Source: Papilionanthe hookeriana x Papilionanthe teres
Lineage: Eukaryota > Streptophyta > Magnoliopsida > Asparagales > Orchidaceae
Length of the DNA: 64,000 bases
Reading direction: 5' to 3'
Assembly: GCA_022702705.1 (NCBI GenBank)
Contig: CM040430.1
Coordinates: forward strand, 81,364,227 to 81,428,226
Position 1 is the first letter of the stretch. Each line of letters begins with the position of its first letter. This document shows positions 1-11,890 of the stretch, piece by piece. The position numbers and the translations under genes were made by a program. The notes beneath the pieces are model-generated. The model made no database searches. It saw nothing but the letters and a program-made list of their open reading frames with translations, and was not told the DNA's origin.

Positions 1-118
1 AGTATTTGTACCTTGGTTCAAATTTTATAAATATGTTTTGTTGTGTGAATTCAATGTGTTTTGAATAGTTAGATTTCTTTCTCCTTTCAAGCATGAAAAG
101 ATAATAAAAATAATTAAA
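1..118 (+). repeat. LTR scrap of an element-C-like family
   Basis: This piece resembles the middle of the 5' LTR of element C (about 21340..21470): both contain a stretch like aagtatttgta, then ttggttc, then a region around ataaatatg, tgtggtgtgaat and ttctccttctcc. It stops abruptly where a pol fragment begins, so the rest of that LTR, its PBS, gag and RT are missing. The exact junction is uncertain by about 10 bases. Confidence 0.6.
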
Positions 119-1022
119 GCATACGCACTATACCGCTAACAAGTACTTAATGCAAAAGAAGGATGCTAAACCAAGATTAATCAGATGGGTTCTTTTAATG
201 CAATGATTTGAACTCATTATAATAGATAGAAAAAGATCTGACAATCAAATAGCTGATCATTTATCTAGGCTGGAACAACATGAATTATCTGATTTTGAAG
301 ATGAAATCACATAAATTTTTCTTGATGAACCACTTTATAATATTAAGGAATGGAATTTACCGTTGTATGTTAATATTGTGAACTATATTGTAAGTGATAT
401 TTTACCACGTAAATTATCTTACGCAACAACGGAAAAAATTATATGATGCCAAATTTTATTTTTGAGATAACCCATATTTATATAAATAATGCAATGATCT
501 AGTTATTAGGAGATGTGTGCCTTATGAAAAAATTGAACTAATTATTCAGAGATGTCATGATTCCGAATTTTAGGGACATTTCGAACTAACAAAACTGCAC
601 ATAAGATTTTATAATCTACATTCTATTGGCCTACTCTTTTTAGGGATGTTAATAGATATATTAAAAATTGTGATCGATGTCAGCGAGTAGGTAATATTTC
701 TAGAAGAAATGAAATGCTCTTAAATTTTACGGAAGTTGACATCTTTGATGTTTGAGAAATATATTTTATGGGACCATTTATTCCTTCATTTGGGAATATA
801 TATATATATTGATTGCATTGGATTATGTATCAAAATAGATTAAAGTCATAACTTTACCTAAATGTGATGCTCTAAGTGCTTCAAAAATTTTAATGAAAAA
901 TATTTTTACAAGATACGAAATATCGAGAGTTATCATTACTAATGGTGGATCTCATTTTAGAAATTATTTGATTCAAAGGTTGACTGAAAAATATAATATT
1001 ATGAATAGAATCTGAACTGCTT
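119..1022 (+). pseudogene. Ty3/gypsy pol fragment (RNase H end plus integrase)
   Basis: A broken polyprotein piece from an Athila-like element. The tail of RNase H is readable (KYLMQKKDAKPRLIRW, then SDNQIADHLSRL near 240..270), followed by the integrase zinc-finger end (CDRCQRVGNISRRNEM near 670..717) and part of the integrase core (FMGPF, then GGSHFRN near 940..965). Stops interrupt it in several places. The Trp of the usual DVWG motif is a stop, and the catalytic Asp before GGSHF reads as Asn. It is truncated on the right where reverse-oriented element sequence begins. It is a dead fragment whose parent element is otherwise absent. Confidence 0.85.
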
Positions 1023-1096
1023 TTTGTTTCCAGAAATTTATGCTTATGTTTTATATACAAGTTTATACTTAATATTTCTTTTTAATTATATCTATT

Positions 1097-1113
1097 TCTT
1101 TACAACGACGCTA
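1097..1113 (-). other. decayed primer-binding site (tRNA-Asp type)
   Basis: On the minus strand, directly after the LTR that ends at 1120, the sequence reads agttttTAGCGTCGTTGTAAAG. This aligns with the PBS TGGCGCCGTTGCCGGGG seen intact in element C, with mostly G-to-A and C-to-T changes. About 80 bases of AT-rich leader follow, down to about 1023, before the pol fragment. Confidence 0.65.
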
Positions 1114-1119
1114 AAAACT

Positions 1120-2817
1120 TGACGCCGATGCAAATGAGAGTTTAATTGATATTTTTATAAAATGAAATTTAACGCAAGTATACATATTGTTATCAAGTAA
1201 TATATGGATTTCTGATTAAGCCCCAAATTTCAAGAGAAATTCTAGCTACGATAACACGCCCTAGCTTGGAAGGTCGGTAAATATTTGGTTTTGATTAAAT
1301 CCTACACTTATCACTAAGATACTACTTCTACTTATAAACTAAAATATTTAGTGAAAATCAGAAAGTGGGGTTTGATATATTAAAAGTGCTCTTCCTCATA
1401 CAATTAAATTAGTGACATGTGTAAACGTAAAACAAGTAGAGATAGAGATTGTGACAATTATGAGCAATTATATTCTTTAACCTTACTAGAGATGCTATAA
1501 AAAATATTGGTTAATCTAAAGTTTAAATAATTTTGAAGACGGGCTAGACAGGGAAGATACTAGCTCTCATTCTAAAGTTCCCTCTTATCCTTCAACTGGA
1601 GGTTAACATCTTGCATCAAAACCTAAAATTATAACAAAATTAGGGGGTTTTACCTGTCACTCTAAAGTTCTCTAATTCTACACCCTTCAAAGTTTAACTC
1701 CTTATTTATTTGCACTCAATTATATGAATTATATTATCATCCATACAATCTTATGTGATTCTACCACAGTTGATTGAGACAATACCATACCAGTTCTTAC
1801 ATGTTCTCACAATAAATTTTAACATGCAAGCTGATTAAGTTTACATGTAAATTAAGAACAAAGTAAAATCATTACAATATATTCTCACTCTACACAATTC
1901 TATATCCTACACATGCATACTAATTCATTGTAAGAGGGAAGAGTAAAGAAAGTACTCACTACATATGAAGAAACAACATGAATTTTTCATTGAAAAAGAC
2001 TTTGAAACCATCCAAACAAAGTTCTAGATTCAAATCAAAATACACTAAAAATACTTATCTTTGATGAACTTTAAACTCTCCCCTTGTATAGCAAAAATAA
2101 TCTCCTTACAATCCTCTTCAAGAACCAAGTGAAAAGAAAAGAAGAAATCTCTCACTCACTCTCTTTCTCTCTGACCTTATCGCCCCACTTTGGGCTTTCG
2201 CCCAAGATTTCTTCTTCTTTTCTAATTAATTCTCCCCTTTTAAGTACTCAAGAGTTTAAGAGTTTAAAGAGTTATTTATAATTCCCAAGAGGTGCTTAAG
2301 CGTCTCTTCAAATGTGTCCATATTTAATGAATCTTCCAAAGGGTGTCACAAGTATCTCTTCAATAATAACTCCTTCTAACTACCCAAAATCCTTCTAGAA
2401 AGTCCATTTATCATTTCTAACAAATTCCCCAAGAGACACACGAAGCACTGCTTTAAAAATCGTCCAAATCCGATGTATATTCTAGAAGATATGTCAAAAA
2501 TTGTCACGTGCGCCTAAACACCGATTTTGGGCACTTAGCCGCCCTCTGGTAGCACCTAAGAACCGTGTTTTGGTGCTCAGCTACCAGGCATAGGTACATA
2601 AGTGTCCGGTTTGGCCCCCATGGCTTCGGTGTGCCCCGGTTCGACCCGTTTTACTCTGATATGCTCCATTTTGGTCAATTTTTGTTACTTTTGCTCAAAT
2701 CATTCCAAATTCTTCAATTTGTTGTACCTACAACCAAAAACAGAAGAAAATATAACTTTAAAGTGCAATATCATTATAAAAAATAACATAAAAAATAGTA
2801 CATTTTTAGACGTATCA
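1120..2817 (-). repeat. LTR of element B (minus orientation)
   Basis: In minus orientation the LTR starts TGATACG at 2817 and ends GGCGTCA at 1120, about 1.7 kb. Upstream of it lies a polypurine tract and downstream a decayed PBS. It shares with the LTRs of A and C the late block around acttgataac...gtatacttgcgt (1157..1207) and the block with 'gtgagagct...cttccctgtctagcc' around 1540..1580. Short plus-strand reading frames inside it (for example 2084..2281 and 2602..2874) show no recognisable protein and are taken as chance. Confidence 0.75.
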
Positions 2818-2836
2818 AAATCCTCCAAACTTAAAC
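2818..2836 (-). other. polypurine tract of element B
   Basis: Minus-strand sequence tttaagtttggaggattt abuts the LTR start TGATACG. It matches the corresponding tract of element A (taagtttgggggatttt before TGATAC) and of element C. It is preceded by the same gaggacaagtaa context as in A. Confidence 0.75.
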
Positions 2837-2909
2837 ATTACTTGTCCTCGAGTAATACTACATTTTTAAAATAACTTATGTAGATTAAAGTTAGTGGGTC
2901 ATCCTTTAG

Positions 2910-2914
2910 AATTA
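2910..2914. repeat. target-site duplication of element A, left copy
   Basis: AATTA immediately before the TGATAC start of the 5' LTR; identical to 16339..16343. Confidence 0.85.
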
Positions 2915-4693
2915 TGATACACCTAAAATATATAATATTTTTATGCACATTTTTATTCCTATTTTTAATGATATTGCACTTTAAGGGAAAGTATTTTGTG
3001 TTTTTCTTGCAGGTATGATGAAAATGGATGGTCTTGATGAAAGAATTGGATCAAATTTGGAGCAAAAATAATGAAAAATCAAAATTTTAGCACTGGTGGC
3101 TAAGCGCCGATGTGCCGGCGCCACAATTAAAAATCAAAATTCAAATGAATTTGGCGCCAATTTCAAAAGGGATGTGATGCAACTCTTGGTGGTAACTACC
3201 ATAACTTCCTTTGGGCGGCAAGTTTGAATGAAGGGGTGCGTTCCTTGGTAGATACATTGAATCTGGACACATTTTGAAGAGACACCAATGCACATTTTGG
3301 TTTACTATTTAAAGAGTCTTAGGAAAGATTAGGAGAGGCTTTAGGAGGCTCTTCCACTCGCATTTCAAGGGTACTTCCATTGTTCTTCCATCGCATTTTA
3401 AGAGTTTTTATTAAGAGTAGGAGTAGAGAGTAGAAAGGAGAAAATGGTCTGAGTGAAGTCTTCTTCTTGCCACTTCTTTTCTTTCTTTTAGTTTAGTTTT
3501 TATCAAGTCCGAAGTCCGTATTCCGAGTCATCTGAGTCGGGAGACTTGCTTCCGAAGAGTAGCTTAGCGAAGAGTCAAAGTTTCGCAGGAACTTCCTTAG
3601 TCTTCATGGAGAGGATTTTCAGATAAGTGTTTACTTTTAATCTTTTTATTAATACTTGCTTTCGTTTGTTATTTTTCTTATTATTTTTAATTTCAAATCA
3701 ATGTGTTTTTATATTTTCCTAATGCATTCTGAGTAGTTTATTTTATATTTTTCTTTCTTAAATGGAGAAGTAATTAATTTATAAAGAATTGTTGTGGAAA
3801 GTATACGTCTTTAAAAGTTGGAAGAAGTTGTGAAGATTGATTCTGAAAACTTTGTTTACTTCTTAATTTGACCTGTTAAGTTGTAGAATTTCTTGAGATT
3901 ATGTAAGATCTAATGCGTTATTATTTCATAAAAGTTAGTAAGAATCACACGCAATTATATGGGTGAGAATTGTATTCCATATAATTGAATGTAATATTAG
4001 AAGATATTTTTATGAAAGGGAGTAAAATTAGAGGATTTTAGAGTTACAAAGCTAAAACCCCTAATTCGATTTGAAATTTCGAGTTTTGTTATGAGAAGTT
4101 AGCTTCTGTGCATGGGAATCGAGGGAACTCTAGAGTGAGAGACTCAGTATCTTCCCTACCTAACCAAGTTCAAAATAATAAAAATTTCAAATTAACCTAT
4201 GTTCTTTATAGAACTAAGTAAGGGTAAAGAACACATTTGATTCTATCTGTCACAACAAATTTAAATACTTCCACAACAATACTTTAAGAATTATTACTAC
4301 TTCATAAAAGGAAAGAAAAATATATTCTAGTTAATAGTATTTTACATCTAGTATTATTAGTTATTATAATTTTAATTTCATTGCTTAACATTTTATTAAG
4401 GAAATTTTAAAAGACAAATCAACTTTCAAAACTTTTCAAAATCAAGACATACTTTTTAAAAACAATTAAAGAAAGTAAAAAGATAATTTTTTTATTTCTT
4501 TAAAAATTTTTCATATTTTTCCTGTGGGTTCGATATCTCGAGACTTAATCAGAAAGTCTTATATTACTTGATAAACGATACATATACTTGCGTAGTATCT
4601 CATATTATAAAATCATAAGTTTCATATCTAAATCATCAGTGCATTTATCCAGCGGAGTTAAGTTTTTGGCGCCGTAGCATTTATCTGGGATCA
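2915..4693 (+). repeat. 5' LTR of element A
   Basis: Starts TGATACACC and ends GGGATCA, 1779 bp, matching 14548..16338 along its whole length with scattered substitutions and small indels. It contains a small GC-rich palindromic block near 3095..3125. The block ending near 4600 (atattacttgataaacga, then tatacttgcgtagta) is shared with the LTRs of B and C. Confidence 0.92.
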
Positions 4694-4699
4694 AGTTTT

Positions 4700-4716
4700 T
4701 GGCACCGTTGCCGGGG
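4700..4716 (+). other. primer-binding site of element A (tRNA-Asp)
   Basis: TGGCACCGTTGCCGGGG, six bases after the LTR end. It differs by one base from TGGCGCCGTTGCCGGGG, the complement of the 3' end of plant tRNA-Asp that is typical of Athila elements. Confidence 0.88.
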
Positions 4717-4821
4717 AAAATTAATTTAAATTGCATTTTAAAGAGAAATAAGTAATTTAAATTTTTACTTTTCTTTGTTTTTGTTAGCGTGTTGTGTTTT
4801 TTTTTTTTGTTTTAGTGTTGT

Positions 4822-6180
4822 ATGCGTAGTTCAAGTTCTGAAGGACTTGTGCCTTATGATTCTGAATTAGAAAGAACTATCAGAAAAATCAAAAAAATTA
4901 AAAATACAGAAAAAGATAAAAATATTTAAGAAATGACAAATCATCAAGATCAAAATGTTGGCATCCATCAAGAATTAAGATCTTTAAGAGATTATGTTAA
5001 CCATACAGTAGATGAACTTCATGCTAGTATTCAAAATCCCGTCGTAAATGCTAATTCTTTTCGAGCTTAAACCTCGCTATTATCCAAATGGTGTCCGATA
5101 ATCAGTCGTGAGAGCAACAATCGAAGATCCTAATTTGCATCTTCGCTAATTTTCTAGAGTTGTGTGCTACTTTTAAATATGATGGTGTTTTAGATGATGC
5201 TATTAGATTCGACTTTTTCTTTCTCACTTAGTGATAAAGCTAAAATGTGGTTACATTCGTTATGACTCTGATCAATTGAACTCGGGTGAACCGTCACAAA
5301 AGTTCTTGCTAAATATTTTCCACCATCTAAGACTGCTAAGTTGAGAAATAATATAATATCTTTTTGTCAGTTTGAAGGGGAATTAATATATGAAGCATGA
5401 GAAAAATTTAAAGATCTCCTCAGGAAATGTCGATATCATGTGATACCAGATTGATTAATAATTCAAACTTTTTATAATGGATTAGTTGGATCTCTTAGAT
5501 CAATCATCGATGTCGCCGTGGTGGATCATTAATGTCTAAACCATTTTCCGATGCTTATGCTTTAATCGAAGAAATGACTACTAATAATTTTCAATGGCCT
5601 TCCGAAAGGTTAAATCCTAAAAAAGTAGCCGATGTTTATGAAAATGATGCTTTTATAATGTTAGCAAATCAAGTTGTCGCTCGTATCAAGGAAGATATAC
5701 CACTTGGGATGAATTTTTCTCAAGCAAATCTCATGATCAAGAAAATTCATTAGGCTAAATGGTTGATTCTTATTCTTCATCGAAACTCGTGAATGCTATA
5801 ATCAAACCTAACAACCCATATTCCAATTATTATAACCCAGTGTCGAAGAATCATCCAAATTTTAATCGGAATAACAATAATCGAAGTGGTGTTAATCAAC
5901 AATTGGGGAACACCCAAGTAAACCCATTGGGGAATTGGAACAACCAAGGTAATAATAATAATAGATTAACTTATCCTTCAGGTTATAACAATGCTTTATA
6001 AAATAAGGAGAAGAAGTCTATGGAAGAAGTAATATCACATATGGGAAATCAATTACAAATTCAAGGAGCAACCATCAGAAATATTGAAAATCATTTGGGA
6101 CAAATTGCAAATGCCTTAAGTAATAGATCCCAAGGAATGCGTCCAAGTAATACTGAAGTGAATCAAAGAGAAGAATAAAG
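4822..6180 (+). pseudogene. gag of element A, broken
   Basis: Structural capsid polyprotein. The start MRSSSSEGLVPYDSELERT at 4822 aligns with the decayed gag start of element C. The capsid core is readable in pieces (KAKMWL near 5240, then KFKDLLRKC and IIQTFYNGLVGSLRSI in 5400..5510) and then 5532..5753 (MSKPFSDAYALIEEMTTNNFQW), typical of Athila gag. An Asn-rich tail at 5759..6001 contains NYYNP and GNWNNQGN repeats, followed by MGNQLQ...IRNIENHLGQIANAL (6038..6115), a likely coiled coil conserved in B and C. Several stops and frameshifts make it non-functional. Confidence 0.88.
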
Positions 6181-6377
6181 AACAAGTGAAGGCAATTCAA
6201 CTGAGAAGTGGAAAATAATTGGAAGGTAGAGTTCAAAAAGAAACTGAAGTAGAGAAAGAATAGATTGAAAAACTTAAAAAGGAAGCTCCAAAAGGTTTTG
6301 AAAGACCTATTTCTCCACCTGAGGTTGATTTAGAAAAACCACCACCTCCATTTCCTCAGAGACTTCGTCAACAAAAG

Positions 6378-7000
6378 TTGGATAAGCAATTTTCAAAATT
6401 CTTGGAGATATTAAAGAAGCTTACCATGAATATTCCATTTGCTGAAGCCATAGAAAAAATGCCAAGCTATGCGAAATTTATGAAGGATATTCTTAATAAA
6501 AAGAGGAAGTTTGAAGAAAATGAGACTATTGCACTTAGTGAGGAGTGCAGTGCAATAATTCAGAAAAAGCTTCTCGAAAAACTTAAAGATCCCGGTAGTT
6601 TCACAATTTCATGTGCAATCGGAGAAAATTCTGTGGAAAAGCTTTATGTGATTTGGGTGCAAGCATTAACTTTATGCCTCTATCAATATTCAAAAGACTG
6701 GGTTTAGGAGAAATAACCCCAACTACTGCAACTTTGCAGTTAGCAGATCGTTCGATCACATATCCTAAAGGAGTTATATAAGATATTTTGGTAAAACTGG
6801 ATCAATTTATTTTTCCTGTAGATTTCATTGTGTTAGATATGGAGGAAGATAAAGAGATACCCATAATTTTGAGGAGACTTTTTCTAGCTACAGGCAGAGC
6901 CATGATAGATGTGCAAAAAGGAGAATTAACGATGAGGGTTAATGATCAGACTGTTACATTTAATATTTCAAAATTGATGAAATATCCTCGCTGTAGGTAA
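6378..7000 (+). pseudogene. aspartic protease region of element A, broken
   Basis: The linker LEILKKLTMNIPFAEAIEKMPSYAKF is followed by the retropepsin-like domain. The active-site region normally reading ALCDLGASIN lies near 6640..6670 but is frameshifted there. Downstream, GLGEITPTTATLQLADRS, PVDFIVLDMEEDKEIPIIL and GRAMIDVQKGELTMRVND (6700..6970) are clear. It would process the Gag-Pol polyprotein. At least one frameshift (near 6650) and a stop (near 6780) break it. Confidence 0.82.
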
Positions 7001-7420
7001 ATAAGATGAGTATTATAGGATGGATGTTATTGAATATTTAAGTGAATGTCATTTCAAATCAACTTATGAAGAGAAAGCTGAAAGAGAAGAATTTGAATAT
7101 AAGCAAGAGAGGAGTTATTTGATTCTAAAGATTTTAAAGAGGAAGATTTAAAGTTTGTTTGTGAAAGTTTTGAATTGTTGGATGTGACTGAAAAAGATAA
7201 ATCTTATGGTCCATCAATTGAAAAACTCCCGAACTTCGAGTTAAAAATGCTTCCCGATCATTCGAAGTATATTTTTCTAGGTGAATCCTCAACCTCGCTT
7301 CGCTATTATTTCCTCTCAATTAACCGAAAAAGAAGAAGAGAGTTTGCTTGAAATTTCAAGAAGCACAAGAAAGCCTTTGGATGGATAATTGTTGATATTA
7401 AAAGAATCAGTCCTTCAATT
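7001..7420 (+). pseudogene. protease-to-RT linker of element A
   Basis: An acidic spacer with pieces such as FKSTYEEKAEREEFEYKQER and FVCESFELLDVTEKDKSYGPSIEKLP, comparable to 24711..25079 in element C and 18736..19209 (minus) in element B. It has frameshifts near 7290. No catalytic function is assigned. Confidence 0.65.
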
Positions 7421-8846
7421 TGTATGCACAGAATTCTTATGGAAGATAATTGCAAACTGCGGGCTGATCCCCAAAGGAGATTACATCCTATTATGAAAGA
7501 CGTTAAGAAAGAAATTTTAAAATGATTGGATGTTGGAATTATCTACCCTATTTCGGATAAAGGTACGGGTTAGTCCTATTCATCGTGTTTCTAAGAAAGG
7601 AGGAGTAATCGTGATCGTTAATGAAAAGAGTGAAATGATACCAACAAGACAAGTTACAGAGTGGCGAATATGCATCGATTATAGAAAATTAAACCTTGCC
7701 ACAAGGAAATATCATTTTCCACTCCCTTTTCTAGCATCAAATGTCGGATAGACCGGTTCAGGCATAAATACTTTTGTTTTCCTGATGGATATACTAGTTA
7801 CCACCAAATTCAAATTGCTCCTGAGGATCAAGAGAAAACTACGTTTACCAATCCTTATGATACGTTTGCTTTTAGAAGAATGCCCTTTGGTTTATGTAAT
7901 GCCTCTGTTACATTTCAGAGATGTATGATGACTATTTTTTGTGATTTAATTGAAAAAGGGATTGACGTTTTTATGTATGACTTTTCAGTTGTTTGGGATT
8001 TTGTTCGAATCATGTTTAGAACATCTATCTAAAGTTCTAAAACGCCGCTGAGGAAACTAATTTGGTCCTTAATCGGGAAAAATGTCAATTTATGGTAGCA
8101 GGAGGAATTGTTTTGGGACATCGATTTCGTAAAAGGTTTAGAGGTAGATCCCGCAAAAATTCAAGTTATATCTAATTTACCTCGCCTAACCAATGTAAGG
8201 GGAATTAGAAGTTTTTTAGGACATGCTGGATTCTATAGGCGTTACACTAAAGAATTTTCAAAGATTACAAAACTTTTATGCCGTTTACTGGAAAAGGATG
8301 CAATTTTTAATTTTGATGATGACTGCCGTAAAGCCTTTGAAGCATTAAAAGAAAATTTAATCACTCGCACTCGTAATAATTTCACCAAATTTGGAAAAAC
8401 CTTTTGAATTAATGCGTGATGCTTAAGTGATTATGCTTATTAGTCCATGTTTGGGTCGAAATATGATAAAATTTTCAAAGTAATTTATTATGCTAAGTAA
8501 AACTCTTAATAAAACTCAAATTAATTATACCACTACCGAGAAAGAGTTATTAGCTATAAGTATTTGCTTTCGATAAATTTCGATCATATTTAATTGAACT
8601 AAATGTGTTGTGCATACCGATCATTCTACTATTAAATACTTAATGAAGAAAAATGATGCAAAACCGAGATCGATAAGATGGATTCTTCTTTTGCAAGAAT
8701 TTGATTTTGAGATAGTAGATAGGAAGAGTTCTGATAATCAAATTGCTGATCATTTGTCCAGGCTTGAAATTGAAAAATCTCTCTGTGATATTGAAGAAAT
8801 TAATGAACGTTTTCCTGATGAAAAACTGTTAGTTAATAAAGAATGA
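7421..8846 (+). pseudogene. reverse transcriptase and RNase H of element A, broken
   Basis: RT begins near the HRILMEDNCKLRADPQRRL segment (about 7425..7480), followed by WRICIDYRKLN (7663..7695), YTSYHQIQIAPEDQEKTTF (7787..7845), RRMPFGLCNA (7873..7905) and the box that should read FMDDFSV. Here the box is FMYDFSV, so the first catalytic Asp (codon 7976..7978) is Tyr. The connection domain FLGHAGFYRRYTKEFSKI is at 8214..8270. RNase H follows, with a frameshift near 8430, and ends TDHSTIKYLMKK...SDNQIADHLSRLEIEK (8613..8780). This copy is catalytically dead. Confidence 0.9.
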
Positions 8847-8949
8847 CATGTTCCGTGGTATGCATATATAGTAAACTTTATTGTTAGTAATATTATACCC
8901 TATGATTTGACATATTATGAAAAGAAGAAATTCTGTCTGATGCTAAGAC

Positions 8950-10080
8950 TTATTTTTGGGATGATCAATTTTTATATAAATAAGGAAATGATCTTATAAT
9001 TCGAAGATGTGTACATTTGGAAGACACTTATGAAACTATTCAAAAATGTCATGATTCTGATTATGGGGGACATTTTGGAAGTGATAAAACCGTATATAAA
9101 ATATTACAATCGTGGTTTTATCGGTCTACAATTTTTAAGGATGTGAATGTTTATATTGAAAATTGTGATAGATGTCAGCGTGTAGGCAATGTTTCTAGAA
9201 GAAATGAGATGCCCCTCAATTATATGTTGGAAGTTGAAATATTTGATGTTTGAGGATTAGAATTTATGGGACCATTTACACCTTTCAGAAATGTTTATAT
9301 TTTGATAGCAGTAGACTATGTTTCCAAATAGATTGAATCTATTGCTTTACCTCGATGTGATGCTCAAAGTGTTGCAAAGTTTTTAGAAAAGAATATATTT
9401 TGTAGATTTGTAATACCAAGAGTAATCATAATCGATGGAGAAGTCATTTTAGAAATGCGATTATCGAGAAGTTAAGCAATGAAATATCATATTAATCATC
9501 ACATTGCTATCGCTTATCATCCGCGTACAAGTGGTTTGGTTGAATTATCCAATCGTGAAATTAAAAGAATATTGTAAAAAACTGTTAATCCAAATAGAAA
9601 GGATTGGTCAATTAAAATGGATTATGTTTTGTGGGCCTATAGGACTGCTTACAAAACATCTTTAGGAATGTCCCCATATAGGCTGATTTTTGGAAAAGCT
9701 TGTCATTTACCTTTTGAACTTAAGCATAAAGCATATTGGGCTATTAAAGAGTTCAATTATATTTTGAAAGATGCTGCTGAAAAGTGATTATTGTAATTGA
9801 ATGAGCTTGGAGAAATAAGAAATGAATCTTATGAAAATGCTAAGATTTATAAGGAAGAGATGAAGTTATGGCATGATCGGAAGATTCTTACCAAAAATCT
9901 TGTATAAGGACAACAAGTTTTGCTGTATAATGCTAGATTGAGAATATTTTCTGGAAAACTTAAGTTCAGGTGGATGGGTCCATTTATCGTGATAAAAGTT
10001 TATTCTTATGGAGTTGTAGATATTCAAGATCCTAAGATCGGAAAAATATTTAAAGTTAACGTGACATAGTACTAAAACCA
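8950..10080 (+). pseudogene. integrase of element A, broken
   Basis: The zinc-binding domain is well kept in 9017..9253: HDSDYGGHFGSDKTVYKILQ, then YIENCDRCQRVGNVSRRNEM. The core follows with FMGPFTPF, an in-frame stop at the usual DVWG, IDG near 9430, then YHPRTSGLVELSNREIKRIL (9517..9573), which holds the catalytic Glu. WAYRTAYKTSLGMSPYRLIFGKA (9630..9700) and the C-terminal GKLKFRWMGPFIVIKVYSYG (9950..10010) complete it. Multiple stops and a frameshift around 9440..9480 inactivate it. Confidence 0.88.
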
Positions 10081-10146
10081 TATTTTTCGATCAATAAATC
10101 TAAATCTAATGAGAATTTGATGTTGGGTCACTCGTAATGAGTTTTG

Positions 10147-10198
10147 GGTATGTCGAGTCGAAGACGTTAAAACAAGCGCTTTGTGGGAGGCAACCCAT
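10147..10198 (+). other. conserved post-pol motif
   Basis: Contains tgtcgagtcgaagacgtt and then agcgctttgtgggaggcaac. Near-identical blocks follow pol in element C (27828..27879 and 29548..29599) and in element B (18197..18241, minus). It does not appear to code. Its role is unknown. Confidence 0.7.
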
Positions 10199-10639
10199 AT
10201 TTATCGGTGTACTTTGCTTTATGTTTGTTTAGTGTGTTTTGTTTGCTTTGTTTGGTTTGTTTTTATGTTTTTAGTGATAAAAATTTGGAGTTTTTAAACT
10301 TAAGTAGAGTTTATTTGACCTTAATAGATGATTTAGAGAACTCATATTGAAAATTTGGACACTTAGCTGACCTGTGCTAAATTGTGCACTGGCAGCTAAG
10401 CGCCGACTAGTTGGCGCTTAGGCGTCGCAGTTATAAAAAACGTGAAAAATGTGGATCTAGAAGCCTAGATCGCGGGGGAGAAGTTTTGGGAGTTATTTTG
10501 GAGTTTCTAAACGTCTTGGGGCTGTTCGAACATTTCCCAAGTCTATAAAAAAGGACATGACTTAAGAGAAACACTTGCCCCGAGTCCTATTTTCATTTCT
10601 GAAGTCTTAAGAAGAGAATTTTGAGTGCATCATATCTTC

Positions 10640-11035
10640 CTGGGAGAATGAGATAAAGAAGAAGCAAGATTCTGACAAAAGTAAGTTCATTAGTGATAGT
10701 GCTAAAGAGTTATTTAATGAATATCTCGCTTTTAGTATTCAGGTTATTGTAGAAATGATTGCAAAATTGAAGCCTGAGTGACTTCAATGGAAGCAAAGAT
10801 CAATGATACTAACTTACATTTGGAACACATGGGATGATAACTCAAGATGCAATTCAATCATTCAAGGTATGTGGAAGAAATAGATAAGGCAATGTTTGCG
10901 AAGAACAAATAGATTGAAGAAGATGATGTAAGAATGAACAATTATCGCCCGTTCTATCAAATTTATATTCCACAAGGGTCAAATGAGAATAATAGTGGTC
11001 CGAGATATATTCCACCTAATGGAGAATGGAATTAA
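10640..11035 (+). pseudogene. small ORF between pol and ORF3, element A
   Basis: Readable pieces include SDSAKELFNEYLAF, then YVEEIDKAMFAKNK, then VRMNNYRPFYQIYIPQGSNE, ending in GEWN and a stop at about 11035. The arrangement matches the small ORF of element C (28260..28633: KDSQTYFNGYLAM, then TMYAKNKWIDE). Function unknown. Its presence in the same place in two separate elements argues for a real gene. Stops and a frame break make this copy a pseudogene. The stretch before it (10200..10640) is non-coding and contains a GC-rich palindromic block at 10390..10430. Confidence 0.6.
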
Positions 11036-11890
11036 GAGTGTTTTGTTTGTTTAATGTTCTTATGTGTTATGTTTAGTGTTCTTGTGAGTTCATGTTTGGT
11101 GTGTTTAGTGTTTTTATTTAAATATTAACTAAGCCTGATGAAGTGATGGTTACATCCTAGAGATGTATACTTATCAGTTTGAGATTAATGTTTCTTGTAT
11201 TTAGAGAATTTCATCCTTTTTGTTTGGATAGAAATTCTAGTATTGTATTAAGTGTTATGTTTGTTTTAATATAAGTTTGTGTTTTTGTGAAATTTGTGTG
11301 TAATCAATGGTTATTAAATTTTGATTTGGAGTATTGGAAGAATTGCGGGGAGAAATAATTATTTTGGAGTAATTAAGGGTGATTAACTAAGTGATTTAGT
11401 GCATATACCTTAATTATGAAAATTTGGGTATTGGCGGCTAAGCGCCAGAATGCCGGCGCTTAAGCGCCAGATTTCGCGGCTAAGCGCCGAGAGTTCGCGC
11501 TTAGGCGCCAGTTCGCGAAAATTGGTTCCCAAAAGTTAAAAACCCGAAAATTGCCATTTTCAACCACCCCATCATCTTCAACCTTCGGTTTACCGCGAAA
11601 GAGGAGCCTAGGGCATCATATTGTGGATCATTTAAGAGCCGATCTCAACAAAAAATGTTAGATTTAGATTCCGTGAGGTAAGAGCACTACTCCTAAGTAA
11701 AAGTTTTTTTTGATTTTCACCATGTATTTTAAGTACATTTTGGAAAATTTTAAAATCACTATTCATGGTGAAAATTTGAGGAAAAACTTGAGAAATTGCT
11801 TGGATTTAGTGAAAATATCTTTTGGAAGATAATTTAGCAAGTTTAGTTTGATTTTGGAATTTATGGTAAATTTTTCGTGAATTTTTAAAG

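Noticed and set aside
2084..2874. Short plus-strand frames in the LTR of B
   Set aside because: The LTR runs on the minus strand, and these frames have no counterpart in related LTRs.
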